Shown piece by piece: positions 52,366-62,246 of a DNA stretch of 64,000 nt. The stretch lies in the NCBI GenBank assembly GCA_000333855.2, contig CM007320.1, positions 2,771,684 through 2,835,683 on the forward strand, given 5' to 3'. The stretch is from Endotrypanum monterogeii (Eukaryota; Euglenozoa; Kinetoplastea; Trypanosomatida; Trypanosomatidae). The translations under genes were made by a program, and so were the position numbers. Under the pieces are notes generated by a model that was not told the DNA's origin, did no database searches, and saw only the letters and a list, made by a program, of their open reading frames with translations. Each line of letters opens with the position of its first letter. Position 1 is the first letter of the stretch.

Positions 52366-53352
52366 ATGTCGGCTAATAGAGCAGGCGCGTGTGCTTTCTC
52401 AGCTGGGCTGACATTTGGTCCGAAAGACATGAAGTGTTCCTCCGCGAACGCTCTCCCTAAAGGAAAAGACGAAACACGTCATACAAGTACGCGAACAACT
52501 GATCACACGACAGGAAAGGATTTGTTTCCCTTTCTTCTATCCGAGGAGGAGCAACTGCTTCGGAAAGCTGCCAAGCTGCGCCGCAGCATCGAGACAGACT
52601 TGCTACCGCGTCAGGAGAAGGTCGACGGTGTACTTCGAGAAAGACGTCGGCAGCTCGTCAAACTGCAGCGCCATTCCCCCAGTGAGGCTTTTCTTAAATT
52701 CCGCCAGAGGTGTGTCGTGTGGCGTGATCGGCTGCGCCTTTTCGAGGAACTCGTTGTGCAGTCGTTGCTGAAAGAGGCGTTGGACAACGCCGTGCACCTC
52801 GGGGAGCTGACGATGCCCGCCCAATGGCGAAAATCGAATCAGCGGCAGGACATACGAAATTTTCTCCAATTAGAGTTGCACGTGTACCTTGCGTTGGCAG
52901 GGAACCACTCCGCAGGATACACGTCTTCGGAGCCGTTGAAGCACGAGACGGCTGTGATTCATCGACACTTATCGGCGTTGTGGGCCGCTTATCAAGCGAA
53001 GGTTTTGACTGATGCTTTCCTTGATTCCTATTATACGTTGAGGGACGCAGTGGAGGGGTGGGGTAGTGGCTGGTACGCCCGGGTGTCGTGTGACGATGTC
53101 TTGGATGATATTGACTCTCCCGCGCACTTACAGACCGGTAATGGCACGCCTACCTCTCGCTCTTGTCCTTTCCACACGTGGAAAAGCCTCTGTGCTGACG
53201 AACGCCTCAGTGCATACGCTCTAATGTGTCCTCGGCACCTCACCGCAGAAGTGGTACACTCCTTAGAGACGCTTGTGGTGAATTACTTTGCAAATGTCTG
53301 GAAACAGGTGGACAAAGTCATCAACAACGCAAACGTCTGCGTAAGTACATGA
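52366..53352 (+). CDS. Unknown 328-aa helical protein
   Basis: I do not recognise the family. The protein is hydrophilic and mostly helical. A charged, probably coiled-coil stretch lies around residues 60-110 ('EEEQLLRKAAKLRRSIETDLLPRQEKVDGVLRERRRQ' region). Aromatic/Leu-rich helices follow (135-160, 210-255) with a final helix near 300-320. No signal peptide, membrane segment or known motif is seen. The open frame extends to an ATG at 52219. The first 49 codons there read through a pyrimidine tract (a Phe run) and contain a strong splice acceptor, so the start is set at 52366. The last codons read GTAAGTACATGA; this resembles a 5' splice site but is simply the end of the frame. Confidence 0.75.
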   Translation: MSANRAGACAFSAGLTFGPKDMKCSSANALPKGKDETRHTSTRTTDHTTGKDLFPFLLSEEEQLLRKAAKLRRSIETDLLPRQEKVDGVLRERRRQLVKLQRHSPSEAFLKFRQRCVVWRDRLRLFEELVVQSLLKEALDNAVHLGELTMPAQWRKSNQRQDIRNFLQLELHVYLALAGNHSAGYTSSEPLKHETAVIHRHLSALWAAYQAKVLTDAFLDSYYTLRDAVEGWGSGWYARVSCDDVLDDIDSPAHLQTGNGTPTSRSCPFHTWKSLCADERLSAYALMCPRHLTAEVVHSLETLVVNYFANVWKQVDKVINNANVCVST

Positions 53353-54404
53353 ATCGCGAGAGAGGGGGTAAGAGAGGCGTGTGTGTGTGTCTGGGGGGGG
53401 GTAGAGAACCACAGGAGGCTGTTCCATAAAATACAAATATATATATATATATATGTATGTGGATATACCAGCATCGAAGCGGTGCACTCCTCAAGACTAT
53501 TGAGCTTGTAAAATCACAGATAGTTTCGATCAAACATGTTCTTGCAGTACTCTGTACTTGGTACTCTCCGTGGCTTATTATTATTTTGTATGATTCAGAT
53601 TTGCATGAGGCACTGTCAACGACTACTCAGTCTATCGACATCTCTCACACTCTTTCTTTCTGTCACAACGCCCCCCTCCCCCTCCTCCCACCGCTCTACT
53701 TGTGTGGTGTAAGATAAAGATGTACATCACCATCCTATATTTTCGAGCCATCTCCCGAGTAGCATGCGCCTTTTATTTACCCCCCCTGTTATCTCCTCCT
53801 TGCATTCTTGTAGAGTTTCTCTACGTTTCCCTGCTCTTTCTGTATGTGTGTGTGGGGTCTCCTCGTGTTGTACCATAGCTCGAGGAGAGAGAGAGAGAAA
53901 CAGAATGATAGGCACGCGTGAACTGTGGTTTTGCCGATAGCTGCTTTTAATACCATAACACTGGAGATCAGGACCTCGCAATCAAACAGAAAGAAAGGAT
54001 ATAAACACTCTGCAAAGCAACAGTTAAACACAGGTCACACATCGGTATCCAGAAACAAATGCACTCTTCTAGAAACCGCTCTTAGAGCGACGTATACGAA
54101 GACTGTCCCCTGCTGACGAGCCACAGTAGCGCCATGTGGCCGAGTCACAGGGCCACGAGGGGCCACTCCAACTATTAAGCGCGGTTCCTGCTTTTTGCGT
54201 AGCTTTCACTAGCTTCTTTGCTCATCTGTTCCGTCTTCTTCTTCATCCTTTTTTTTTTTTCGGGGGTCGTTTCATTGTGATATATATATATATATATTTC
54301 TCTAATCTGCTTTTCCCCTCTTGCTGCTGTTGCGTCGCACTGCGAAATAATTGTTTTGCTTAGGGCGAGCTTGACGATCTGTAGCCACCCACCGCTAGTA
54401 GTAG

Positions 54405-54438
<34 letters not shown>

Positions 54439-54547
54439 TTCTTATTATTGTTTTTTTTTGTGCTCGTCCGCGGTTAGAATTTCCTCAATTCGCTGTTCAT
54501 CGGTAGGGCTCTTTTGCTAATCTTTTTCGCTCATCTACGCCCGTTAC
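53353..54547. other. Intergenic region / UTRs
   Basis: No gene is recognised. Contents: a TG run and G9 near 53380-53402, TA runs (53438-53456, 54279-54298, 54403-54440), pyrimidine tracts and the UTP18 leader. Confidence 0.6.
54480..54506 (+). promoter_or_regulatory. Predicted SL trans-splice acceptor for UTP18
   Basis: Pyrimidine-rich sequence from a T9 run onward is followed by AG at 54476-54477 and at 54505-54506. There is no ATG before the start at 54548. Confidence 0.5.
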
Positions 54548-55900
54548 ATGTCAGATACGGAGGATCAGACTACGAGTGCGCCAACGGCGACGGTGCCCCA
54601 GCAGACGGCTCGGCGTGCGTGGGTGGACGATGAGGATGATGCGCTAGAAGAAACCGCGGTGTTCTTAAAAGAAAGTCACGTCAAACCAACGTGGGCTGTC
54701 AGCGACGCCGCCGTGGAGGAGGACGAGATAAACGCCTCTGAAACTGCTGATACCTCTCGCCGGCGCGCTTCCGAGGCCCTAGCTCGCAAGCGGTTCCGTA
54801 GCGAGGATCTTGATGGGTTGCTGTCGCGTAAGGAGCCCCTTCTCTGGTCAAGGAACGACCGGCCACACAGTGCTCCGCCAACGGTGCTTTCGGTTCTGCC
54901 CCTTCCACGGGACTCTGCACGGACGGTTCATTGGCATCGTAACGGGCAACTCGCGATCGTCGGTGGGAACTATGACATTTACACTTTCCACGCCGCGGGT
55001 GGGTTTGTTGAGCAGTTATCTAAGGTCAAGCTTTCCAAACGAGTGAGCACCACGGCGCTGTCGGATAACGGTGAAGAGGTGGTCATCGGCGCCCATGAAG
55101 CTTATGCGCCACAGCTCTTGAACATCGCCACTGAGCAATTGATACCGTTGACATTTCTCGATAGTCGTGATACCGCCGTTCATCGAAACGGGCGCCGAGA
55201 CAACACGCGAAATGAGTTCTTCATATCGAAGTTGGTGTGCCGGCCGAACGACCCGGTGAGCCGTGGTTTGGCGGTCGCTCACGGTTCCTCGGTGACGCTT
55301 GCCTCGCTCTCCACTGCTAGTGTTCTTTGCCATATCACAACCGACACTGCTGTTGTTGATGTAGCCTTTCTCTCATCAACAGAGCTCGCTGTGGCTACCA
55401 AGAATAAGGTTCTCCTGTACGATGTACGCAAGCTCAGTCGCTTCACTCGTGAACTGACAGACGAAGCAGCTCTCGACATTACAACATGTGGTTTTTCTGC
55501 TTCCCATTCAGTTGGTGGAAGTGAGCGCGTCATGGGGATAGGATGTGCAAGTGGCGTTGTGAGTGTGTACGACAGTACTTCACCTCCTTCAGCGGCACCT
55601 ACAGCCGAGGCAACGAAGGTGAGCTCACGACCAAAGCTGCTTCGCGACCTGAAGCAGCTCGTCACGCCCATTGCGTGCCTGTGTTTCGGCGAAGATAGCC
55701 AAGGCGGCTCAGTGCTGGCCTTCTCTACTCGTGGCCAAAAAGGCGGCTTCCGCCTTGCACGACTCCCCGAGCTGAGCGTCGTCCCTTCTTTCCCGGCTGT
55801 GGCAACACGGCATGGGTTTATCCAAAGCATCACCATTGCTCCGACAGTCCCGATCCTCTCTGTCGGGGAGCGCCAGAAAGTAACGAACTATGCGCTCTAG
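54548..55900 (+). CDS. UTP18: UTP18-like WD40 protein of the small-subunit processome
   Basis: A 450-aa protein. The N-terminus is acidic with the 'RRAWVDDEDDALEE' box typical of UTP18, then a basic Arg/Lys segment. Residues from about 105 form a divergent WD40 propeller: 'ARTVHWHRNGQLAIVGGNYDIYTF', 'VSTTALSDNGEEVVIGAH', 'VVDVAFLSSTELAVATKNKVLLYDVR', 'GIGCASGVVSVYD'. The C-terminal end 'LRDLKQLVTPIACLCF...FRLARLPELSVVPSFP' matches the UTP18 end ('..NL.T.I..L.FN ... RL.H.PS..VFSNFP'). UTP18 belongs to the UTP-B group of the nucleolar U3 snoRNP and is needed for early 18S rRNA processing. The order of repeats and the length fit; some blades are hard to see. A generic WD40 protein is the alternative. 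Confidence 0.85.
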   Translation: MSDTEDQTTSAPTATVPQQTARRAWVDDEDDALEETAVFLKESHVKPTWAVSDAAVEEDEINASETADTSRRRASEALARKRFRSEDLDGLLSRKEPLLWSRNDRPHSAPPTVLSVLPLPRDSARTVHWHRNGQLAIVGGNYDIYTFHAAGGFVEQLSKVKLSKRVSTTALSDNGEEVVIGAHEAYAPQLLNIATEQLIPLTFLDSRDTAVHRNGRRDNTRNEFFISKLVCRPNDPVSRGLAVAHGSSVTLASLSTASVLCHITTDTAVVDVAFLSSTELAVATKNKVLLYDVRKLSRFTRELTDEAALDITTCGFSASHSVGGSERVMGIGCASGVVSVYDSTSPPSAAPTAEATKVSSRPKLLRDLKQLVTPIACLCFGEDSQGGSVLAFSTRGQKGGFRLARLPELSVVPSFPAVATRHGFIQSITIAPTVPILSVGERQKVTNYAL

Positions 55901-57986
55901 GCAAGAGGGGAACGCTGCCGCACAACCCATGCGGGGTCGGCCGCCACTGAAGAAAGGCCACGTGTCGGTCTCTCTCTCTCTCTCTCTGTGTGTGTACGTC
56001 CTGGATAGCGGCTACTTGCTCCTCATAAAAGGAGTTGCGGGAGAGCTCTGCGAACGCTACTGGGGTAGCGCGTATGGAGGGGAGAAGGGAGAAATGGTGG
56101 GGAATGTGAAGAACGTGTACGTGTGTGTGTTGAACGCTTCACGCAGACAACACATATTCTTGTTTCTCTCAGCACCCCACTTTCACAGATCATTGAAGGC
56201 CCTTTTTTGTTTGTTTCGTGGAACCCACCCTGAACAGAGCTCGGAGGAATCGCGGCATCGGCCTTGCCCATATGATCTAATCGGCGATTTTCATTTCCTT
56301 AGCGTCCCTCTCCTCTGCATACACAGCGACCAACACTACACATCTCAGGTTGTTCTAGAGGAACTAGTATGAAAAAGCGTTTCGTACGAGGTAGATCTAT
56401 AGGAAGTGAAATGACCCTGGCGTGTTCAAGTGCGTCCACTCAAAGTGGGCAACACATGAAATAAGGTGTGGTTATCCTCTACTGTTTCCCGACTTTAACA
56501 CCTTTTTTTTTTCGTTTGTGTGTGTGTGTGTGTGTGTGTGTGACTGTGTGTTTTATTGTTCACTTCGCTTAATCGATGATTAACCACTGAATAAAAATCA
56601 GATAATGTGAGTCGTGAGGGCGACACACCAATGTCTTTTCTTTACAAAAAAACCCTTTGCCCTTCACTGAGGGGATACACTTCCAACATATGATAACAAC
56701 AAGAATGTGTGCAACGTGCACCACTGTTTTTTTGGGTGTGCCGCCTCAGAGAAGGGGCAATGTTTACCATGGAAGTGCGAAGGAAAACGTCCACGTGGTG
56801 AGGGGCAGGCTCGTAAACCCCATTTTCCATACCGTGAGAAAGTTATATCAAGTGTCATTGGTGGACGCGAGCGTGCATTGTCTTTTCCAGTGCCCACATC
56901 CCGACTGTCATCATCCTCTTCATCTCTTTTGCCTTTCCACCCATCTATTTCTCTTTGATTTACCACTCCCCACTATCTTCAGCATCCTCATCGTTCTATT
57001 ATTTTTTACTACACCACGTTCGCACATGAACTCTTCCATGACGAGTAGAGAGAAATTTGTGTTTTTGAATCAAGGTAAATGGACCTGAGCTGTGGGTGCA
57101 ACTGAGGACGGAGTCGCTTGCCGATAGCGCAGCTGGCAAGCAGATAGTAGCCTTTGAGTTTCAACGACATTTGTTCTTCCCTTCCAAGCTTCTATTTTTT
57201 CTTTTTGTAAATAACTGCTACCACAAATATATATATATATATATATATCGCGTGTGTGTGTTTCTCTGCTTGCGTTTGCCCCTCGTTCCTGTCCTTTCCC
57301 TCATCTCCCTGCTCTCCTTGTTATACAACTTTGTGTTCTCACGGAGAGGGCTCGATTTGATTTGTGCTGACGGCTAGATACTTGCTTTTTTAAATCCCGG
57401 GCGTGTACTCACCACTATTTCACCCAAGAACGTCGAAGTCTGCTGGGAACTCTATCTGATTCTTCTCATCGACTACCGTTTCCTCCCGTATTCCACTCGT
57501 AGTTCCGGGTCGACAACTCAAAAAAGAATAATATATATAAATATTTATATATTTATATATTTAGTCTCACTTCGCTGTTCTAACCAGTTGCAACAAATCC
57601 TTACCCTCGATACGTTTCATTCACACAGACACACAGAGACAGGTTGCCTAAGCGTTTTCTTTGGGAAAGTAGCGTCTAACAGAGGATCCTCGCAAACCAG
57701 ATCCATTGTTCTGGCTTGTCGATCCTTCGGGGATGATACAAAGGGCAATTGTATCGAAGGTTTCCCCCCCTGACAGCTGTGCTGCTTTTCATCCGTAGCA
57801 GCACACCACCAACTGAACCCTCCACAAACCATAGGAGCGACTGATGCTTTCCACACCCCTCCCTCCCTCCCCCCCCCCCCACACACACACACTTGCACTC
57901 TGCCATCGCATTTTTTTTTTCTTCATTTACCCATCTGGAATCCCCTGCCGTATCTCAGTTGGTTCGCCCTCAAGAGCTCCCGGTGC
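55901..57986. other. Intergenic region / UTRs
   Basis: A 2.1-kb stretch with no recognised gene. It has a CT run (55971-55986), a (TG)n run (56517-56543), a TA run (57227-57248), A/T-rich ATATTT repeats (57530-57562), a C12 run with CA repeats (57869-57891), and the acceptor of the PHD gene. Open frames near 56660-57090 cross low-complexity DNA and are not supported. Confidence 0.6.
57911..57958 (+). promoter_or_regulatory. SL trans-splice acceptor for the PHD-finger gene
   Basis: A T10 run and CTTC-rich tract, then CCCCTGCCGTATCTCAG with AG at 57957-57958. The first ATG afterwards is 57987 (28-nt 5' UTR). Confidence 0.7.
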
Positions 57987-60467
57987 ATGTCCACTTCAGC
58001 TTCCGACAGAACGGACATGCTGGCCCCCGTACAGCTAACCAAGACGGCGGCGGCAGCGAAGTCTACACTGGACTACATCCCTAGCAAGTTGGGCTACGAC
58101 ACAGTAATCCCTGTTTCCATACTGGAGGATCGCAGCGAGTTTATCGATAAGTGCAAGCCTTACGATATCATCGATGGTCCAAATCCTCTCGACGAGTTGG
58201 AGGCGCCGGAAGCCGCGCCACCGTTGACGACGACTGCCAGTGCGTCATCTTTGCCACAGGTGACCAAGTCGGGGCGTTTATCAGGGCGTAGCATTCGGAG
58301 AAGCTCGAGCTCTTCTGTGAAGGTAGAAAAGATTCATGATGTGAAGCACGAGAGGAGCGACAATGACAAAGAAACGGGAGGCACTGGGGCTGTCTTTACG
58401 CGACCATCAAGGAGCGGTTGGGCTCGGGAATGGCTTTCCGAGCGTCGCCCATATCAACTGTTACGGTCGCGCGACATAGAAACGCGTGTCAGGTATGTTT
58501 TGGATGATGTCGACTATGGTTGGTGCCAGCAACATGATATATCGCCAGAAAGCCTCCAGCGTGGTGTGACATATCTTGAATGGGCCTACGTTTCTTCACT
58601 CATAAAGGCATCGATGCCGACTCTTGGCTCTTTTGGAGTGTCAGCCGTGACAACTTCTTCTTCTGTCGTCACGGGCATCGGCGAAGGGGCCGACCTCTCG
58701 AAAAATAGCTCGTCGCCTTCCTTCAGCTCAGTCGCAGTCGGCAAGGTGAAGCGTACGAACCCGAGGCAAGAGAACGGCACCACTGCTGGAGATTCAGCGG
58801 AGCACACGTGTGCACTGTGCTCCAAACCAGTACACGTGCTCACATCACACATCAAGACAGGTCCTGTGAGGGGTGGCATCGGCAACGGTCGTGTTCCTGA
58901 GGGTAAGCGTGGTGGGGTAGGACATTCGTCAGGTGTGTTTTCGGCTTCATCCATTGCAGGAGGTGGTCTACAAGCTGGCAGCGTCGGTAGACGTGGCATA
59001 TCCACCCCGCAGTTGCCGTCGTCGTTGCCCGTAACCGCTACCAACGGCTCATCAGCGAATGAGTCCATCAGGGTACAATCCTCATCGCTTGACCTTCATT
59101 GTAAAGGACTGCGCTGCAATGAGTGTGGTGTTGTGGCGCACTTGCGCTGCTGGTTTTTATCCGAACCGCCCAGATTACCAGAGTCATGGACCTGTGACGG
59201 CTGCGCGATCGGCGCTAGACACCGTAAGCGAAGCGCCAGTCTGTGTTGCGTGTGCGGCCGCACTGGTGGCGTGCTTCTGGCCTATGTTTCTTGTCCGCCG
59301 AAGGATGACAGTGAAAGTCCCCCGCTACACTTCTCGAACGTTTGCGCACCCCATGCGTCCGCGACGTCGGCCGCTACGTTATCGGACATGGTCTGTCATG
59401 CGGTGTGTGCGCTAAGCATCCCTGAGCTCGCGGTACATACCCAGGAAACAGTATCGCTGCATAACGGTATTAGTGATGCACTAATACGCCCGTACGTGTA
59501 TGCGACTCGGCGTGTGGGCAAGCAGCGGTACGCTATGAATTGTGCTTTTTGCCAGTGTGAGGGTGGGCGATGTATTCAATGCTCACACCCTCACTGTTTT
59601 GAGGCGATGCACGCTTCGTGCGCGGCGGAAGCCCACACTGTCGATTGTGATTCCGAGCTACCGGTTGTACTGATGGCTACGAACGTGCGTAGTACCAGTA
59701 CCGATACATCACTGGAAGCGACATCGCTAGAGAATGCGATACGCCCTGTGGTCTCTGGTACCTCGATTGGCCGCTATGCGGGAAGCGGCATCGGCTGGAG
59801 TAGCTGCTCTCCCTATTGTCGGAGGCATTATGGCTACTCGGTCAACAACTCGGTGAATTCAGCGCTGCTTGCTCACAAGGCCGAGGAGGAGGCGTTGTCG
59901 CTGGATTTGACTGGTCTGCTGACGGGCAGTGACGGTGTGACGTCGCCGGTGGTGCGCAAGCGTGGCCGTGGGCGACCTCCAGCCGCACTAGTGCAGCAGA
60001 GAGAGGCGGAGAGGGATCTCATCGAAAAGCTGCGCACTTACTGGGTTGAGCGCCGGGAACATCGTCGGCAGTCTTCGGCGCAACTGGCAAGAAAAATTAA
60101 TGCGCGACTGCGACCGATTGTGGAGGCGTCGCTGCGTCCTGAAATCGTGAAAATATCAGTCGAGAAGGTTCGGCTTTCGCACTTTTTGAGTCTTGTACCA
60201 GAGTGGCAGTCAAGGCTTGTTTCTATCGTGGAGGGTGAACTCCCTTTGCCAGATGAGGAATATGAAGAGGTGCAGAAGTATCGCAAGACAGCCCACACCC
60301 GTCGCTCTGGAAACACGCGCAGTTTGTATGAGAAAATGTGTCAATGCGCTGTCCAGCTGGATATCTTATGTCAAGTTTCCGGGGTGTTGAAGAGGCAATG
60401 CGAGGTGAGGCGCACAAGCGTCGAGCAAGAGCTAGCGGCACTCCGACTTCTCAGTGGATGGCAATAG
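57987..60467 (+). CDS. PHD/extended-PHD chromatin protein with AT-hook (BRPF/JADE/Nto1-like)
   Basis: An 826-aa putative nuclear protein. A split PHD finger uses Cys275/Cys278, then Cys377/Cys380, His385, Cys388 and Cys403/Cys406. It is followed by an extended PHD. A zinc knuckle with Cys420/Cys423 leads to 'MVCHAVCALSIPELAV' (His471, Cys474), equivalent to 'W.H..CALwIPEv' of JADE/BRPF. Next come Cys519/Cys522, 'CIQCSHPHCFEAMHASCA' and a late 'CRRHYGY'. The PHD-knuckle-ePHD order is that of BRPF, JADE and yeast Nto1, scaffold subunits of MYST acetyltransferase complexes that read the histone H3 tail. An AT-hook (KRGRGRPP, 658-665) follows and the last 150 residues are charged and helical. No bromodomain or PWWP is seen. 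A role in a histone acetyltransferase complex is inferred. An alternative start is the ATG at 58017. Confidence 0.85.
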   Translation: MSTSASDRTDMLAPVQLTKTAAAAKSTLDYIPSKLGYDTVIPVSILEDRSEFIDKCKPYDIIDGPNPLDELEAPEAAPPLTTTASASSLPQVTKSGRLSGRSIRRSSSSSVKVEKIHDVKHERSDNDKETGGTGAVFTRPSRSGWAREWLSERRPYQLLRSRDIETRVRYVLDDVDYGWCQQHDISPESLQRGVTYLEWAYVSSLIKASMPTLGSFGVSAVTTSSSVVTGIGEGADLSKNSSSPSFSSVAVGKVKRTNPRQENGTTAGDSAEHTCALCSKPVHVLTSHIKTGPVRGGIGNGRVPEGKRGGVGHSSGVFSASSIAGGGLQAGSVGRRGISTPQLPSSLPVTATNGSSANESIRVQSSSLDLHCKGLRCNECGVVAHLRCWFLSEPPRLPESWTCDGCAIGARHRKRSASLCCVCGRTGGVLLAYVSCPPKDDSESPPLHFSNVCAPHASATSAATLSDMVCHAVCALSIPELAVHTQETVSLHNGISDALIRPYVYATRRVGKQRYAMNCAFCQCEGGRCIQCSHPHCFEAMHASCAAEAHTVDCDSELPVVLMATNVRSTSTDTSLEATSLENAIRPVVSGTSIGRYAGSGIGWSSCSPYCRRHYGYSVNNSVNSALLAHKAEEEALSLDLTGLLTGSDGVTSPVVRKRGRGRPPAALVQQREAERDLIEKLRTYWVERREHRRQSSAQLARKINARLRPIVEASLRPEIVKISVEKVRLSHFLSLVPEWQSRLVSIVEGELPLPDEEYEEVQKYRKTAHTRRSGNTRSLYEKMCQCAVQLDILCQVSGVLKRQCEVRRTSVEQELAALRLLSGWQ

Positions 60468-61757
60468 AGTGAAGGGGCGGCAGGAAATGTGATGATTGAA
60501 AAAAAAAAAGGAAAAACCAAATCGGGCTCATTCCCCAAAACTCTTCAACGCATGCGGGTTTATTCATATATACATATATATATTTATATACACATATATG
60601 GTTGTGGTTACTATTTTTTGTTTGTTGGTTTATCTTCTTGTTGTCGACTAAGAGTCGAGTATCGAGCTTAATGCAATGGCGATCCGAATCTCACCCCCAT
60701 TTCCGGAAAACATACAGCCACCTTTCTACACGTTTTATAAACTAACTTCCTGTAGTACCTCACACAATAAGCTTCTGTTGTCCATCTCTATTACCCGCCC
60801 CTCATCCCTACGCTCGTGCTCGTATGGGGTGTGTTTCACGATTCCCGCTCCCCTCAGGAAAAAAAAAATAATTGAGGCCGAAAAAAAAAAAGACAGCGAT
60901 CGCTACTGCAGAGGAAAGGAAAGGGCTGTTTATACGCCACCGGGAAGCACATGGTACTGGCAAGCGATGCAACCGTTCCGCTACACTTTTTCGTAGCACG
61001 AATAATTGCTCATCATCTTTAACGGTGGGGTGAAAGAGGGCATCATCACGCCAAACGGCGCGGTACCTATTTTTCATAGAATACCGTTCTTCTGAAAGGA
61101 ATCCTCTGACGAGTATCTTTTTCCCGCAATCACCCACTTAGCACGAGGTTTGTTTCATGTGTTGCCTTGACGCAGCGATCCCAGAGCAAGGTCGCTAGTG
61201 TCGTCCCTCGTACACGTGCCGAAGAATTTTCTCCCTTTGCCCTTCCCCATTAATTCTCGGTTATGTTTTACACATTTATTGACTGCGGGCTTTTTTCCTT
61301 AGCGCTACACGAGCGCTGTCTCTCGCACGCCCCCTCCCTCCCCCTTTTCAGCGGGTTTGAGACAGTCCTCTATAGACGAGCCCGTCCAATCATAGATCAC
61401 TCTTCCTTCGGCAGACACCGCCCTGCTTTGCTGCACAAACGTATTTTCTCTTGGACAGTTTGGGGCACCAGTCGGCACCTTTTTTGACTGAGTACACTCT
61501 TTTTTCTCAGAAAATATTCCGCACCCTCACATCTTGAAGAGGAGAGAGAACGCAGCATCCAGAAAGGCACCGCGTTTGACGCCCCGCGTAGGCTTTCGTA
61601 TGTGCTAGTGCGTGCGTGTCACACCCAACTTTGTCTGTGGGGGCGTCTCGTATACCGCATCTCCCCCGCGTAACTGTTTTGTTTTCCGCTTCTTTCCGCT
61701 GCCCCCTTTGACCGAAAGGAAGACAGACACACACACAAAAACGGAAAAAAAAACAAG
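60468..61757. other. Intergenic region / UTRs
   Basis: No gene is recognised. There are A10 runs (60499, 60860, 60885), a TA-rich cluster (60568-60600), pyrimidine stretches, and the acceptor of the TMEM17-like gene. Confidence 0.6.
61680..61718 (+). promoter_or_regulatory. SL trans-splice acceptor for the TMEM17-like gene
   Basis: Pyrimidine-rich sequence (61673-61710) is followed by GAAAG, with AG at 61717-61718. There is no ATG before 61758. Confidence 0.6.
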
Positions 61758-62246
61758 ATGCGTGTTCAAACATATCACAAACATTCACTTCAGCGTAACA
61801 GCCCGGCACTGCAGGGTCTTCTCGCTTTGCACTTCATATTTTCCTTCTTTTACTCAGCCCCGGTCTGGTTTGCGTACCTCCTTATTCGCTGTCGCCAGCC
61901 CAATATTACAAGAATACAGCGGGCTTGGATGATCGGCGTGCTTACCGTTTGGTGTGCTATCGAACTTGTTCGACTTTACCTGGGCCGGAGTGGCAATAAG
62001 CACACACTTTTTGTCGAGCTCATGGCCTTTACGGTGATGACCCTTCTGCCACAGATTTTCTTTGTAAGCTTTCTACTGGGATTCCTTCCGGATTGCAACG
62101 ATTTGGAGTTTGGTGTTTGTGTCACACAAATTCTGCTACTGTCTCTGGAATTTATCGCAGCGGTGCGATTGTTGATGCGGATGGCGAGAAACAATGTCAT
62201 TGACTTTTATGTTTCTCTTGGCACACCGTACCGGGGAGGACCCTAG
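61758..62246 (+). CDS. TMEM17/TMEM216-family transition-zone membrane protein
   Basis: A 162-aa protein with four predicted membrane helices (about 20-45, 56-75, 85-112, 117-140). The family signature is clear: 'AIELVRLYLGRSGNKHTLFVELMAFTVMTLLPQ' corresponds to 'EIvRLYLG..GN...kvpEL..F.lLTLl.Q' of TMEM17. It is followed by a hydrophobic helix and 'LLLLSLEFIAAVRLLMRMARNNVIDFY', matching 'F...qvvaA...l..M....a..F'. TMEM17, TMEM216 and relatives belong to the MKS/B9 module that forms the membrane barrier at the ciliary transition zone, so this protein probably sits at the base of the flagellum. The length matches the family. It is the second flagellar gene in the window after CFAP298. Confidence 0.88.
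   Translation: MRVQTYHKHSLQRNSPALQGLLALHFIFSFFYSAPVWFAYLLIRCRQPNITRIQRAWMIGVLTVWCAIELVRLYLGRSGNKHTLFVELMAFTVMTLLPQIFFVSFLLGFLPDCNDLEFGVCVTQILLLSLEFIAAVRLLMRMARNNVIDFYVSLGTPYRGGP

Noticed and set aside
53336..53352. GTAAGT at the end of the 328-aa protein as a cis-intron donor
   Set aside because: Cis-introns are extremely rare in trypanosomatids, and no convincing continuation of the protein was seen downstream.
56657..57088. 143-codon + frame before the PHD gene
   Set aside because: Composition changes abruptly along it, it ends in Phe/Leu-rich pyrimidine sequence, and no family is recognisable.
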